Positions 48,027 to 55,406 of a stretch of DNA of 64,000 nucleotides are shown here, piece by piece; positions within the stretch are counted from its first letter, which is position 1, and the number at the start of each line of letters is the position of its first letter. Both the position numbers and the translations under genes were made by a program. This DNA comes from Ruegeria sp. TM1040 (GTDB lineage: Bacteria > Pseudomonadota > Alphaproteobacteria > Rhodobacterales > Rhodobacteraceae). The notes below the pieces were generated by a model. That model was not told the origin of the DNA and did not search any database. It worked only from the letters and a program-made list of their open reading frames with translations. The DNA lies in assembly GCF_000014065.1 (NCBI RefSeq), contig NC_008044.1, positions 2,689,501 through 2,753,500 of the forward strand. Direction: 5' to 3'.

Positions 48027-48037
48027 CACAAATTGTG
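48027..48037. promoter_or_regulatory. Palindrome between LysR and azoR genes
   Basis: CACAA-A-TTGTG is a perfect interrupted palindrome; it sits inside a broader imperfect dyad (TTGAATATCACAA / TTGTGTTCGAA). LysR proteins bind T-N11-A dyads between divergent genes, so this is the best operator candidate. Confidence 0.4.
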
Positions 48038-48101
48038 TTCGAATGTGCAAATGCGCATCTTCCACGTCAAGTGATTTGATCTCTTTCAATGGAGCAAGAC
48101 C

Positions 48102-48683
48102 ATGACCCAGACCGTACTTCACATCGACAGCTCTGCCCGCAAAACCGGCTCGATCTCGCGCGACCTGACTGCGCAAGTTGTGGCCCGCCTCGGTGCCGAG
48201 ACCGTTCTGCACCGTGACCTGTCAACCCCGCTGCCGCTCTTGGACGAGACCTGGATCGGCGCGAATTTCACCGCCCCCGAGGAGCGCACGGAGTCCCAAA
48301 AAGACGTATTGGCCCTGTCGGACCAATTGATCCAAGAGATCAAACAGGCCGACACGCTTGTGATCGGCGTTCCGATCTACAACTTTGCCATTCCAACTAC
48401 GCTGAAGGCGTGGATCGACCAGATTGCCCGTGCGGGCGTGACCTTCCGCTATACCGAGAACGGACCGGAAGGGCTGCTGACCGGCAAACGTGCGATCCTC
48501 GTGGTGGCCTCGGGCGGCACCGAAGCGGGGTCGGACATCGATTATGCCAGCCGCTACCTGCGTCACATGCTGGGCTTTATCGGTATCACCGAAGTAGAAG
48601 TTGTCGCCGCCGACCAGCAGGCGATCGATGCCGAAGCTTCGGTCCAGAAAGCCAAAGACGCAATCGCGCAACTGGCGGCGTAA
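48102..48683 (+). CDS. azoR: FMN-dependent NADH:quinone/azo reductase
   Basis: 193 residues, flavodoxin-like fold. The FMN site is visible at the start (HIDSSARKTGSISRDL) and in GVPIYNFAIPTTLKAWID; FRYTENGPEGLLTGKRA is the conserved substrate-loop block. AzoR reduces quinones and azo compounds with two electrons, protecting against thiol and quinone stress. Probably controlled by the divergent LysR. Confidence 0.93.
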   Translation: MTQTVLHIDSSARKTGSISRDLTAQVVARLGAETVLHRDLSTPLPLLDETWIGANFTAPEERTESQKDVLALSDQLIQEIKQADTLVIGVPIYNFAIPTTLKAWIDQIARAGVTFRYTENGPEGLLTGKRAILVVASGGTEAGSDIDYASRYLRHMLGFIGITEVEVVAADQQAIDAEASVQKAKDAIAQLAA

Positions 48684-48689
48684 GCCTCT

Positions 48690-48860
48690 GCATGCAATGG
48701 GGCGGGCGCTCCCGCCCGTCCGTCGGTCCGCCACAGGCTGACCACGTCCCGTTGGGCCGGGCAGGCCGCGCCGCAGGCGCGGCCTGCCCCCGGCGATCCG
48801 CAAAGCGGAGCGCAACCCCTCAGCCCGTTGGGCAATCAAACCACGCCTCTCGTGCTGATC
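48690..48860. repeat. Palindromic intergenic block between convergent azoR and the YbaK gene
   Basis: A perfect 14-bp stem GGGCAGGCCGCGCC / GGCGCGGCCTGCCC with a 3-base loop spans 48759-48789. It is flanked by GGCGGGCG/CGCCCG-type and TCCGC-AAA-GCGGA minor hairpins and a repeated GTTGGGC. Built like the block at 61922-62022, also between convergent genes. Probably a chromosomal repeat acting as a bidirectional terminator. Confidence 0.6.
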
Positions 48861-48868
48861 CTCTGCGG

Positions 48869-49399
48869 TCAGATCCACTCGGGCGTGACGCCGATCCGTT
48901 CAAAGAACACCATCAGGTCTGCACGCGGCATCGCCAAGGTGCGCGTGTTTACAAGCGGATGCATATAGATACTGTCGGCATGCTGCGCTTGTGCATCCAT
49001 AAAGAAACGCACCCCCTTGGGCGCGCCGTTGATCATCGCCAGCGGTGTCACGGCTCCGGGCCGCACCCCGAGAAACTCCATTAGCCGATCCGCGGAGCCA
49101 AACGACAGCCCGCCACCACCCAGTGTTGCACCGAGCGCCTTGAGGTCCACGTCCCGGTCCTGTTCCAGCGACACCAGGTAATTGCGCTTCTTGCGGTCAC
49201 GCAGGTAGAGGTTCTTCAATCGCAACGCCTGCTCTCCCGGGCGCAGCAGCGCCCCCTCGACGGCCTTTGCATCCTCTACGGTGCGCAACGGCGCGTGTTC
49301 GTGCAGAACATAGGAAATCCCCCACGAATTGAGCTGGCTCAACAGGTCCTCGCAAGAAATCGGCAAGCCTTCTTCTGATGCAGCATGTGTCGCGTCCAT
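48869..49399 (-). CDS. YbaK/ProX-type prolyl-tRNA editing protein
   Basis: 176 residues of the YbaK/prolyl-tRNA synthetase-associated domain. It resembles free-standing ProXp-ala (PrdX), which hydrolyses Ala-tRNA(Pro). Markers: LKNLYLRDRKKRNYLVSLEQD, GVRPGAVTPLAMINGAPKGV and the C-terminal HPLVNTRTLAM. Exact tRNA specificity is not readable. Single gene. Confidence 0.88.
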   Translation of the reverse strand: MDATHAASEEGLPISCEDLLSQLNSWGISYVLHEHAPLRTVEDAKAVEGALLRPGEQALRLKNLYLRDRKKRNYLVSLEQDRDVDLKALGATLGGGGLSFGSADRLMEFLGVRPGAVTPLAMINGAPKGVRFFMDAQAQHADSIYMHPLVNTRTLAMPRADLMVFFERIGVTPEWI

Positions 49400-49486
49400 A
49401 AGAGATCCTTTGCAAAACAGCGCGCGTAAGTCTTGCGGCTGTTTGGCAGATGTCTCAGGGGCTCGGCAATATCAAACCCGCGCCCC

Positions 49487-50179
49487 TCAGGCCACGGCCG
49501 CATCCCGCAGTGTGAAACACCTGCGCCAGGCCGCGTCGATTTCGGCCATACCTTGGGCGCAGGGGTATTGCGCGTTCGGGCTGGCAGGGTCGCCGTATTG
49601 CTGCTCAAGCTGGCGTGCCACCATAGACGCCTCCTCGGACGGATAGGCTGGCCGCACCTGGTCCAAGCCATCAAATGTCGCCCGTTGAAAGGGCAGAACG
49701 CTGCTCTCGGAGCTGAGGTTGGCAATGGCACAGCCACAGAGCGAGGCAAAATACTCCAGTCGACGCGCCTTCGCTGTCAGGTCGCGCGCGCCATTTGACC
49801 GGGAGGCGCCGGCTCTTGCGTCCCCTTCGATGGGGGCTCCGGGGGAGTCAAACTCGCATCCCATACAGAACACCTGCGCAGGTTCTAGCGCCGCCAACGC
49901 CCAATAGCTCGCCGCCAAGACCAAATCACTGCCGGTATAGGCCGCCCCACCGAAATGGGTCAGCACCGGCTCATAGTCCGCCTCGGTGACGACTTGCTGT
50001 CCCGCCTCAAGCAGCACGGGCCGGTCGTCGGGGGCAAGACTGTCACTGTGAAGCATATGGGTCCAATCGGGCCGCAGGTGCCAGGCCTCCTCGATGGCAA
50101 GGATGTAATCAAAAAGCCCCCCATCCCAATCGACAGCCCTCATCGCGTCCTGCGCGACACCAAGAATAAGAACCTTCAC
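49487..50179 (-). CDS. Hypothetical protein with Rossmann-like start, 230 residues
   Basis: Function not recognised with certainty. The GTG at 50179 (or 50182) is taken as start since MKVLILGVAQDAMRAV begins a Rossmann-like strand-loop-helix; the frame open to 50578 covers low-complexity repeat-bearing DNA. Notable blocks: AIEEAWHLRPDWTHMLHSDS, FGGAAYTGSDLVLAASYWAL and VFCMGCEFDSP. The layout suggests an uncharacterised LILGSAPNA-type family related to glycosyltransferase-like Rossmann proteins, at low confidence. Divergent from ffh across a 451-bp gap. Confidence 0.65.
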   Translation of the reverse strand: MKVLILGVAQDAMRAVDWDGGLFDYILAIEEAWHLRPDWTHMLHSDSLAPDDRPVLLEAGQQVVTEADYEPVLTHFGGAAYTGSDLVLAASYWALAALEPAQVFCMGCEFDSPGAPIEGDARAGASRSNGARDLTAKARRLEYFASLCGCAIANLSSESSVLPFQRATFDGLDQVRPAYPSEEASMVARQLEQQYGDPASPNAQYPCAQGMAEIDAAWRRCFTLRDAAVA

Positions 50180-50630
50180 CACAACGACCCTCGCCTCCAA
50201 ACAGGCACCTTCGCGCTCCACGCGACACGGACAAATAAAACAGTATGGCACCAAGAGGTAGCAGGCCGGCATCGCACTGACGACCTGCCAGAAATGGTGG
50301 GGTCGGATGACACGCGCTTGCTGGTAGGGGAGGTGATCTCTACCAGTCGCCCTTTTTCTTGACTCTTGGGTGCCTGCACAGTAGGGCAGAGCCAATTCCG
50401 GGAGTCGTTGTGTCTTCCGGTCCTTGGCGTTTGCCAGGGATCGCCCTCCACCAGCGCGTTGCGCCCGTGGGGGCAAACCTTGTTGGTTTGCACCCACACT
50501 CTTGCGCAGCGGGGTCAGGCCAGATTGGTTTGTACCCAGGCTTGCGATCTGGTGGCGAGTGATTGAGGTTCGTTTCACCGCTCCTTACATGAGGGGCACG
50601 CGTCATAAACCGGCAAAGGAGGCCGAAGGC
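50180..50630 (+). other. 451-bp gene-free region upstream of ffh with hairpins and a direct repeat
   Basis: No gene was recognised. Seen: TTGACT-N17-TAGGGC at 50359-50387 (good -35, poor -10); three hairpins in a row, TCCTTGGC/GCCAGGGA (50421-50440), GTGGGGGCAAACC/GGTTTGCACCCAC with one mismatch (50467-50497) and CCAGAT/ATCTGG (50520-50552); and a 14-mer TTGGTTTGNACCCA twice (50483 and 50525). The conserved GGAAGCAGCC core of SRP RNA is absent. It may be a long structured ffh leader or a small RNA gene. Confidence 0.4.
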
Positions 50631-52175
50631 ATGTTTGAAAATCTATCCGAACGCCTATCCGGTGTCTTCGACCGGCTGACAAAACAGGGCGCCCTCTCCG
50701 AGGACGACGTCAAAACCGCCCTGCGCGAAGTGCGCGTCGCCCTCTTGGAGGCCGACGTCTCGCTGCCCGTGGCCCGCGATTTCGTCAAGAAGGTTCAGGA
50801 GCAGGCCACCGGTCAGGCCGTCACCAAATCGGTGACACCGGGCCAGCAGGTCGTGAAGATCGTTCATGATGCGCTTGTCGAGACCCTGCGAGGCGACGAG
50901 GACCCCGGGGCGCTCAAGATCGACAACCCGCCCGCACCGATCCTGATGGTCGGCCTGCAGGGCTCCGGCAAGACCACCACCACCGGTAAGCTTGCAAAGC
51001 GCCTCAAGGAAAAAGAGGGCAAGAAAGTGCTTCTTGCCTCGCTCGACGTCTATCGCCCGGCAGCGATGGATCAGCTGGCGGTGCTTGGTACCCAGATCGG
51101 CGTCGACACCCTGCCCATCGTCAAAGGCCAAAGCCCGGTCGACATCGCCAAACGCGCCAAACAGCAGGCCGCGCTTGGGGGCTATGACGTCTATATGCTC
51201 GACACGGCCGGTCGTCTGCAAATCGACGAGACCCTCATGAAAGAGGTCGAAGACGTCCGCGACGTGGTCTCCCCGCGCGAGACGCTTCTGGTGGTAGATG
51301 GTCTGACCGGTCAGGTTGCGGTCGAGGTCGCGGAAGAATTCGACAACAAGATCGGCATCTCCGGCGTCGTGCTGACCCGGATGGACGGCGACGGGCGCGG
51401 CGGTGCGGCGCTCTCGATGCGCGCCGTGACCGGCAAGCCCATCCGCTTTGTCGGCCTTGGCGAGAAGATGGACGCCATCGAGACCTTCGAGCCGGACCGG
51501 ATCGCAGGCCGCATCCTTGGCATGGGCGACATTGTGGCCCTCGTCGAGAAGGCGCAGGAAACCATCGAGGCTGAGCAGGCCGAGCGCATGATGAAGCGCA
51601 TGATGAAAGGTCAGTTCAATATGAACGACCTGCGCATGCAGTTGGAGCAGATGCAGCAGATGGGCGGCATGCAGGGCATGATGCAGATGATGCCGGGCAT
51701 GGGCAAAATGGCCAAACAGGTCGAAGAGTCCGGCTTTGACGACAAGATGGTCAAGCGCCAGATCGCGATGATCCAGTCCATGACCAAGAAAGAGCGCGCA
51801 AACCCCGCGCTGCTGCAGGCCAGCCGCAAGAAACGCATTGCAGCAGGCTCCGGCATGGAGGTCTCGGACCTCAACAAGCTCTTGAAGATGCACCGCCAGA
51901 TGGCGGACGTCATGAAGAAGATGGGCAAAATGGGCAAAGGCAAGATGCTGAAACAGGCCATGAAAGGCATGTTCGGCAAAGGCGGCATGCCCGAGATGCC
52001 CGGTGGCATGCCCGGCGGTATGGATCCCTCGCAGATGGACCCCAAGGCGCTCGAGGCCGCAGCCAAGGCCATGGGCGGCAAGGGTGGTTTGCCCGGCGGT
52101 CTCGGCGGGCTGGGTGGCCTCGGTGGCGGCATGGGCCTGCCCGGTGGCCTCTCTGGATTTGGCAAGAAGAAGTAA
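50631..52175 (+). CDS. ffh: Signal recognition particle protein Ffh
   Basis: GTPase that binds signal sequences and SRP RNA to deliver nascent membrane proteins to FtsY. 514 residues: N domain, G domain with GLQGSGKTTT and DTAGRL, and a methionine-rich M domain from about 310. The C-terminus is unusually long and Gly/Met/Pro-rich (GGMPGGM, GGLGGLGG repeats), ending in KKK. ATG 50631 has AAAGGAGG eight bases upstream; the frame open to 50424 is repeat DNA. Leads the block running to trmD. Confidence 0.96.
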   Translation: MFENLSERLSGVFDRLTKQGALSEDDVKTALREVRVALLEADVSLPVARDFVKKVQEQATGQAVTKSVTPGQQVVKIVHDALVETLRGDEDPGALKIDNPPAPILMVGLQGSGKTTTTGKLAKRLKEKEGKKVLLASLDVYRPAAMDQLAVLGTQIGVDTLPIVKGQSPVDIAKRAKQQAALGGYDVYMLDTAGRLQIDETLMKEVEDVRDVVSPRETLLVVDGLTGQVAVEVAEEFDNKIGISGVVLTRMDGDGRGGAALSMRAVTGKPIRFVGLGEKMDAIETFEPDRIAGRILGMGDIVALVEKAQETIEAEQAERMMKRMMKGQFNMNDLRMQLEQMQQMGGMQGMMQMMPGMGKMAKQVEESGFDDKMVKRQIAMIQSMTKKERANPALLQASRKKRIAAGSGMEVSDLNKLLKMHRQMADVMKKMGKMGKGKMLKQAMKGMFGKGGMPEMPGGMPGGMDPSQMDPKALEAAAKAMGGKGGLPGGLGGLGGLGGGMGLPGGLSGFGKKK

Positions 52176-52184
52176 CCCCCTCAG

Positions 52185-52715
52185 ATGAGCTCAGCCCCCA
52201 CCATAGAAACCGACCGACTGATCCTACGCCCGCATGTTGCGGCGGATCTCGAAGCGTTCTGGTCCTTCTACCAGAGCGACCGGTCGCGCTATATGGATGT
52301 GCCCACCAGCCGCTCGCAACTCTGGGCCGGGATGCTGGCCGAGGTCGGCTCCTGGGAGATCTTCGGCTGGGGCGGGCTTGCGATTGAAACCAAGGACGGA
52401 CAGCTGGCCGGTCAGGTTTGCATCAGCCAGCCTCCGCATTTCCCGGAACTGGAACTGGGCTGGATCGTCTTTGACGGGTTCGAGGGCTTTGGCTACGCCT
52501 TTGAAGCAGCCTCCGCGATGCGCGACTACGCCTTTGAAATCCTCGAAGTGCCAACTCTGGTGAGCTACATCGACGGCAACAACCAGCGCTCGGTCGCCCT
52601 GGCCAAGCGCATGGGCGCCGTCGAGGATCTCAATGCGCGCACCTATGACGCGGCAGATCAGGTCTATCGTCACAGCCCCGACAGCAGCGGGCCCGGACTG
52701 GAGGCCTACGCATGA
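52185..52715 (+). CDS. GNAT N-acetyltransferase, RimJ/RimL-like (1)
   Basis: 176 residues beginning with the RimJ/RimL-type TDRLILRP strand and ending in a SYIDGNNQRSVALAKRMGA acetyl-CoA block, where the second half is typical. Target unknown. It starts 9 bases after ffh and overlaps a second GNAT gene by four bases (ATGA), so the pair is cotranslated. The pair are related, probably an old tandem duplication. Confidence 0.88.
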   Translation: MSSAPTIETDRLILRPHVAADLEAFWSFYQSDRSRYMDVPTSRSQLWAGMLAEVGSWEIFGWGGLAIETKDGQLAGQVCISQPPHFPELELGWIVFDGFEGFGYAFEAASAMRDYAFEILEVPTLVSYIDGNNQRSVALAKRMGAVEDLNARTYDAADQVYRHSPDSSGPGLEAYA

Positions 52716-53317
52716 GCACCCCCTCCATTCCCGTGATCGAAACCAAACGCCTGATCCTGCGTGGCCCCGAGGCAGAGGACTACCCGAATTTCAAGGCCAC
52801 CTTCACCTCGTATCGCGCGCGCTTCATGGGCGGGCCGCTGAACACATACGAGGCATGGATGCTCTATGCCGCCGAGATCGGCCACTGGCAGGTGCGCGGC
52901 TTTGGCATGTGGATGATCCACGACAAGATCACCGATGAAACCTACGGTATGGCCGGTGGCTGGCAGCCCGCCGGCTGGCCAGAGCGCGAAATTGCCTGGA
53001 TCATCTGGCCCGAGAAGGCCGGCAAGGGCTATGCTCTCGAAGCCACCCACGCGGCGCGCAACTACTTTTACACCCAGGCCGGATGGGACGGCGCGGTCAG
53101 CTATATCGACCCCAAGAACCTCGATTCGATCCGTCTCGCCGAACGTCTCGGTGCCAAGAAGGACCACGAGGCCCAGACCATCGACGGCAACGATGCCGTC
53201 TACCGGCACCCGACCCCGGCGCAGCTGCGCGACAGCCAGCTGACCCATGGCATCGAGATGGAAATCGGCCATTACGCCGACCCGCTGTTCAAACCGAAAG
53301 GATGGGCCATTGACTGA
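52712..53317 (+). CDS. GNAT N-acetyltransferase, RimJ/RimL-like (2)
   Basis: 201 residues; TKRLILRGPEAEDYPNF at the start and SYIDPKNLDSIRLAERLGA near 120-140 parallel the preceding gene. It is longer at the C-terminus (EIGHYADPLFKPKGW). The start overlaps GNAT 1 and its stop lies inside the beginning of the chorismate mutase gene by eight bases. Confidence 0.88.
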   Translation: MSTPSIPVIETKRLILRGPEAEDYPNFKATFTSYRARFMGGPLNTYEAWMLYAAEIGHWQVRGFGMWMIHDKITDETYGMAGGWQPAGWPEREIAWIIWPEKAGKGYALEATHAARNYFYTQAGWDGAVSYIDPKNLDSIRLAERLGAKKDHEAQTIDGNDAVYRHPTPAQLRDSQLTHGIEMEIGHYADPLFKPKGWAID

Positions 53318-53618
53318 GACGACGACCGATCCTGTTGCCCGTGCGGCCGCGCTTTTGAAAGAGCACCGCGAGAGCATCGATCGCCTCGACGCGATCATCG
53401 TCTATACGCTGGGCGAGCGTTTCAAGCGCACGCAGGCGGTCGGCAAGCTCAAGGCGACACACGACCTTCCCCCGTCCGATCCCGCGCGCGAAGCGAAGCA
53501 GATCGAACGGCTCGAAGACTTGGCGAGAGAGGCCGATCTGGACCCGGAATTCGCCAAGGCGTTCTTGAACTTCATCATCGATGAGGTCATCCGCCACCAC
53601 AAGAAACACCAGGAATAA
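53310..53618 (+). CDS. Chorismate mutase, AroQ class
   Basis: Rearranges chorismate to prephenate, supplying PheA and tyrosine synthesis. 102 residues, all-helical AroQ fold: the [18 protein letters not shown] helix, then [30 protein letters not shown] start at 53310 is inferred: AAAGGA lies seven bases upstream and the gene overlaps the GNAT stop by eight bases; no ATG fits. The frame upstream to 53247 is inside GNAT 2. Confidence 0.9.
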   Translation: MTETTTDPVARAAALLKEHRESIDRLDAIIVYTLGERFKRTQAVGKLKATHDLPPSDPAREAKQIERLEDLAREADLDPEFAKAFLNFIIDEVIRHHKKHQE

Positions 53619-53677
53619 GCGGGGTTCGACCTGATCTCAGGACACCTCGTTCAACGCCATCAAAGGAGAATGAAACC

Positions 53678-54043
53678 ATGGCAATGAAAATCCGTTTGGC
53701 CCGCGGCGGCTCCAAAAAACGCCCCTTCTACCGCATCGTTGCAGCGGACTCCCGCATGCCGCGTGACGGCCGCTTCATCGAGAAGCTGGGCACCTATAAC
53801 CCGCTCCTGCCGAAAGACAGCGAAGAGCGCGTGAAAATGGACATCGAAAAGATCCAGGCATGGCTCGACAAAGGCGCACAGCCCACCGACCGTGTGGCTC
53901 GTATGCTCGAGGCGGCTGGCGTGCGCGAGAAAACCGAGCGCAACAACCCCAACAAAGCGAAGCCGGGCAAGAAAGCTCAGGAGCGCGCTGAAGAGAAAGC
54001 CGCCAAGGCAGCAGAAGCCGCCGAAGCAGCAGACGCGGAATAA
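53678..54043 (+). CDS. rpsP: 30S ribosomal protein S16
   Basis: 121 residues; the conserved [19 protein letters not shown] start and [13 protein letters not shown] are unmistakable. The C-terminal tail (about 85-121) is Lys/Ala/Glu-rich, as in other alphaproteobacteria. AAAGGAG precedes ATG. Followed after 4 bases by bluB. Confidence 0.97.
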   Translation: MAMKIRLARGGSKKRPFYRIVAADSRMPRDGRFIEKLGTYNPLLPKDSEERVKMDIEKIQAWLDKGAQPTDRVARMLEAAGVREKTERNNPNKAKPGKKAQERAEEKAAKAAEAAEAADAE

Positions 54044-54047
54044 TCAC

Positions 54048-54701
54048 ATGACGGGCCCGGTGCAGGAGGCAAAGGGATGTTTCCCGCAGGCGTTCCGCGC
54101 CGAGCTCGATCTGTTGATGAAATTGCGCCGGGACGTCCGGCGCTTTCGCACCGATCCGGTGGACGAGGCAGTGCTGACGCGCTGCCTCTCTGCCATTTCG
54201 CTGGCGCCTTCCGTGGGTCTCAGCGAGCCTTGGCGCATCATCCGCGTCGAAAGCGAGACCGCCCGCGCGGCGGCTCTACAGAATTTCGAGACCGCCAATG
54301 CCGAGGCGCTGGCGGACTACAGCGAGGATCGCGCTGCCACCTATGCGCGCCTCAAACTCTCCGGCATGCGCGAAGCCCCGGTCCAGATCGCCTTCTTTTG
54401 CGATGACGAGACCGGCAAGGGGCACGGCCTTGGCGCGCGCAGCATGCCGGAAATGCGCCGCTATTCGGTGGTGACGGCGGTCACGCTCTTCTGGCTCGCG
54501 CTGCGCGCCGAAGGGCTGGGGCTCGGCTGGGTTTCGGTGCTTGATCCCGCCCGAATGGCGCGCGATCTGGATGTGCCTCAAAGCTGGAGCCTCATCGGGT
54601 ATTTCTGCATCGGCCACCCGGAGCGCCTGTCGGACACGCCGGAACTGGAGCAGGAAGGCTGGGAACAGCGCTTTGCCGCACTCCCGATCGAGACCCGCTG
54701 A
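54048..54701 (+). CDS. bluB: 5,6-dimethylbenzimidazole synthase BluB
   Basis: Flavin-destroying nitroreductase-fold enzyme that converts reduced FMN and O2 into 5,6-dimethylbenzimidazole, the lower ligand of B12. 217 residues with RRDVRRFR at 27-34, APSVGLSEPWR at 53-63, GHGLGARSMPEMRRYSVV and GLGWVSVLDP, which separate BluB from ordinary nitroreductases. ATG 54048 lies four bases after the rpsP stop, an unusual place; cobC-cobD are at 32 kb. Confidence 0.93.
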   Translation: MTGPVQEAKGCFPQAFRAELDLLMKLRRDVRRFRTDPVDEAVLTRCLSAISLAPSVGLSEPWRIIRVESETARAAALQNFETANAEALADYSEDRAATYARLKLSGMREAPVQIAFFCDDETGKGHGLGARSMPEMRRYSVVTAVTLFWLALRAEGLGLGWVSVLDPARMARDLDVPQSWSLIGYFCIGHPERLSDTPELEQEGWEQRFAALPIETR

Positions 54702-54739
54702 GGCGGTGGTGCAGACGTGGGACTGACATCGGGGCGAAC

Positions 54740-54889
54740 ATGGGGCTGATCCGCATGGTGATCTTCACCCTTGTCGCCTTTGGCGCCGGGGTTCTTTATG
54801 AACGCAGCGGCGCGCGCGAGCGATGCGCTGCCGCAGGCGGTGATTGGACAAGAACAGAGACGGGGACCGGCATGATCTGCCGGATGTGA
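54740..54889 (+). CDS. 49-residue membrane protein with a cysteine pair
   Basis: Too short for usual ORF cut-offs. It starts [20 protein letters not shown], a single membrane helix, then a periplasm-type tail with Cys31, GGDW and Cys47. The stop lies one base before the rimM ATG, and the gene fills the otherwise empty bluB-rimM gap on the operon strand. The pattern of one anchor followed by C...GGxW...C recalls short exported proteins of Rhodobacterales. Function unknown; conservation was not tested. Confidence 0.6.
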
Positions 54890-54890
54890 C

Positions 54891-55406
54891 ATGAGCGATG
54901 TGAGTGAAGATCTGATTTGCGTGGGCGCTCTGGCGGGGTCCTTTGGCGTGCGCGGCGAGGTCCGCCTCAAGAGCTTTTGCGCCAACGCGGAAGAGATCGA
55001 AGACTATTCCCCCCTCCTGGGCGCGGACGGTCAGACCCGCTACACGCTGGCGATCACCCGCGCGATCAAAGGCGGCTTTGCCGCCCGCATCGTGGATGTC
55101 GAAACCAAGGAGCAGGCCGATGCGCTGAAAGGCGTGCAGCTCTATGCGCCGCGCGACCGTTTGCCCTCGCTGCCCGATGATGAGTTCTACCACGCCGATC
55201 TGATCGGGCTTGAGGTCTACGACACCGGCGGCACGCTCCTGGGGCGCGTGAAGGCGGTGCAGAACTACGGCGCGGATGATCTCTTGGAACTGCATGGTCC
55301 GGGGCTCTCGGCCACGGTGCTTCTGCCCTTTACCAAGGCGGCGGTGCCGACGGTGGACCTCTCTCAGGGCCGCATCATCGCAGACCCACCAGCGGGCGTG
55401 TTTTAA
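54891..55406 (+). CDS. rimM: Ribosome maturation factor RimM
   Basis: Assists 16S rRNA processing near S19 in 30S assembly. 171 residues: [19 protein letters not shown] in the N-terminal RimM domain, then the PRC-barrel half with [15 protein letters not shown] and [16 protein letters not shown]. The stop directly abuts the stop of the opposite-strand kinase, with no bases between. Confidence 0.96.

Noticed and set aside
50360-50630. SRP 4.5S RNA gene beside ffh
   Set aside because: The invariant GGAAGCAGCC apical region was not found on either strand.
50424-50630. N-terminal extension of Ffh by 69 residues
   Set aside because: The extension translates the direct repeats and hairpins, and a strong AAAGGAGG precedes the internal ATG.
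50655-51893. 412-codon minus-strand frame opposite ffh
   Set aside because: His/Leu/Asp-rich translation is the complement of Ffh's codons; Ffh is certain.
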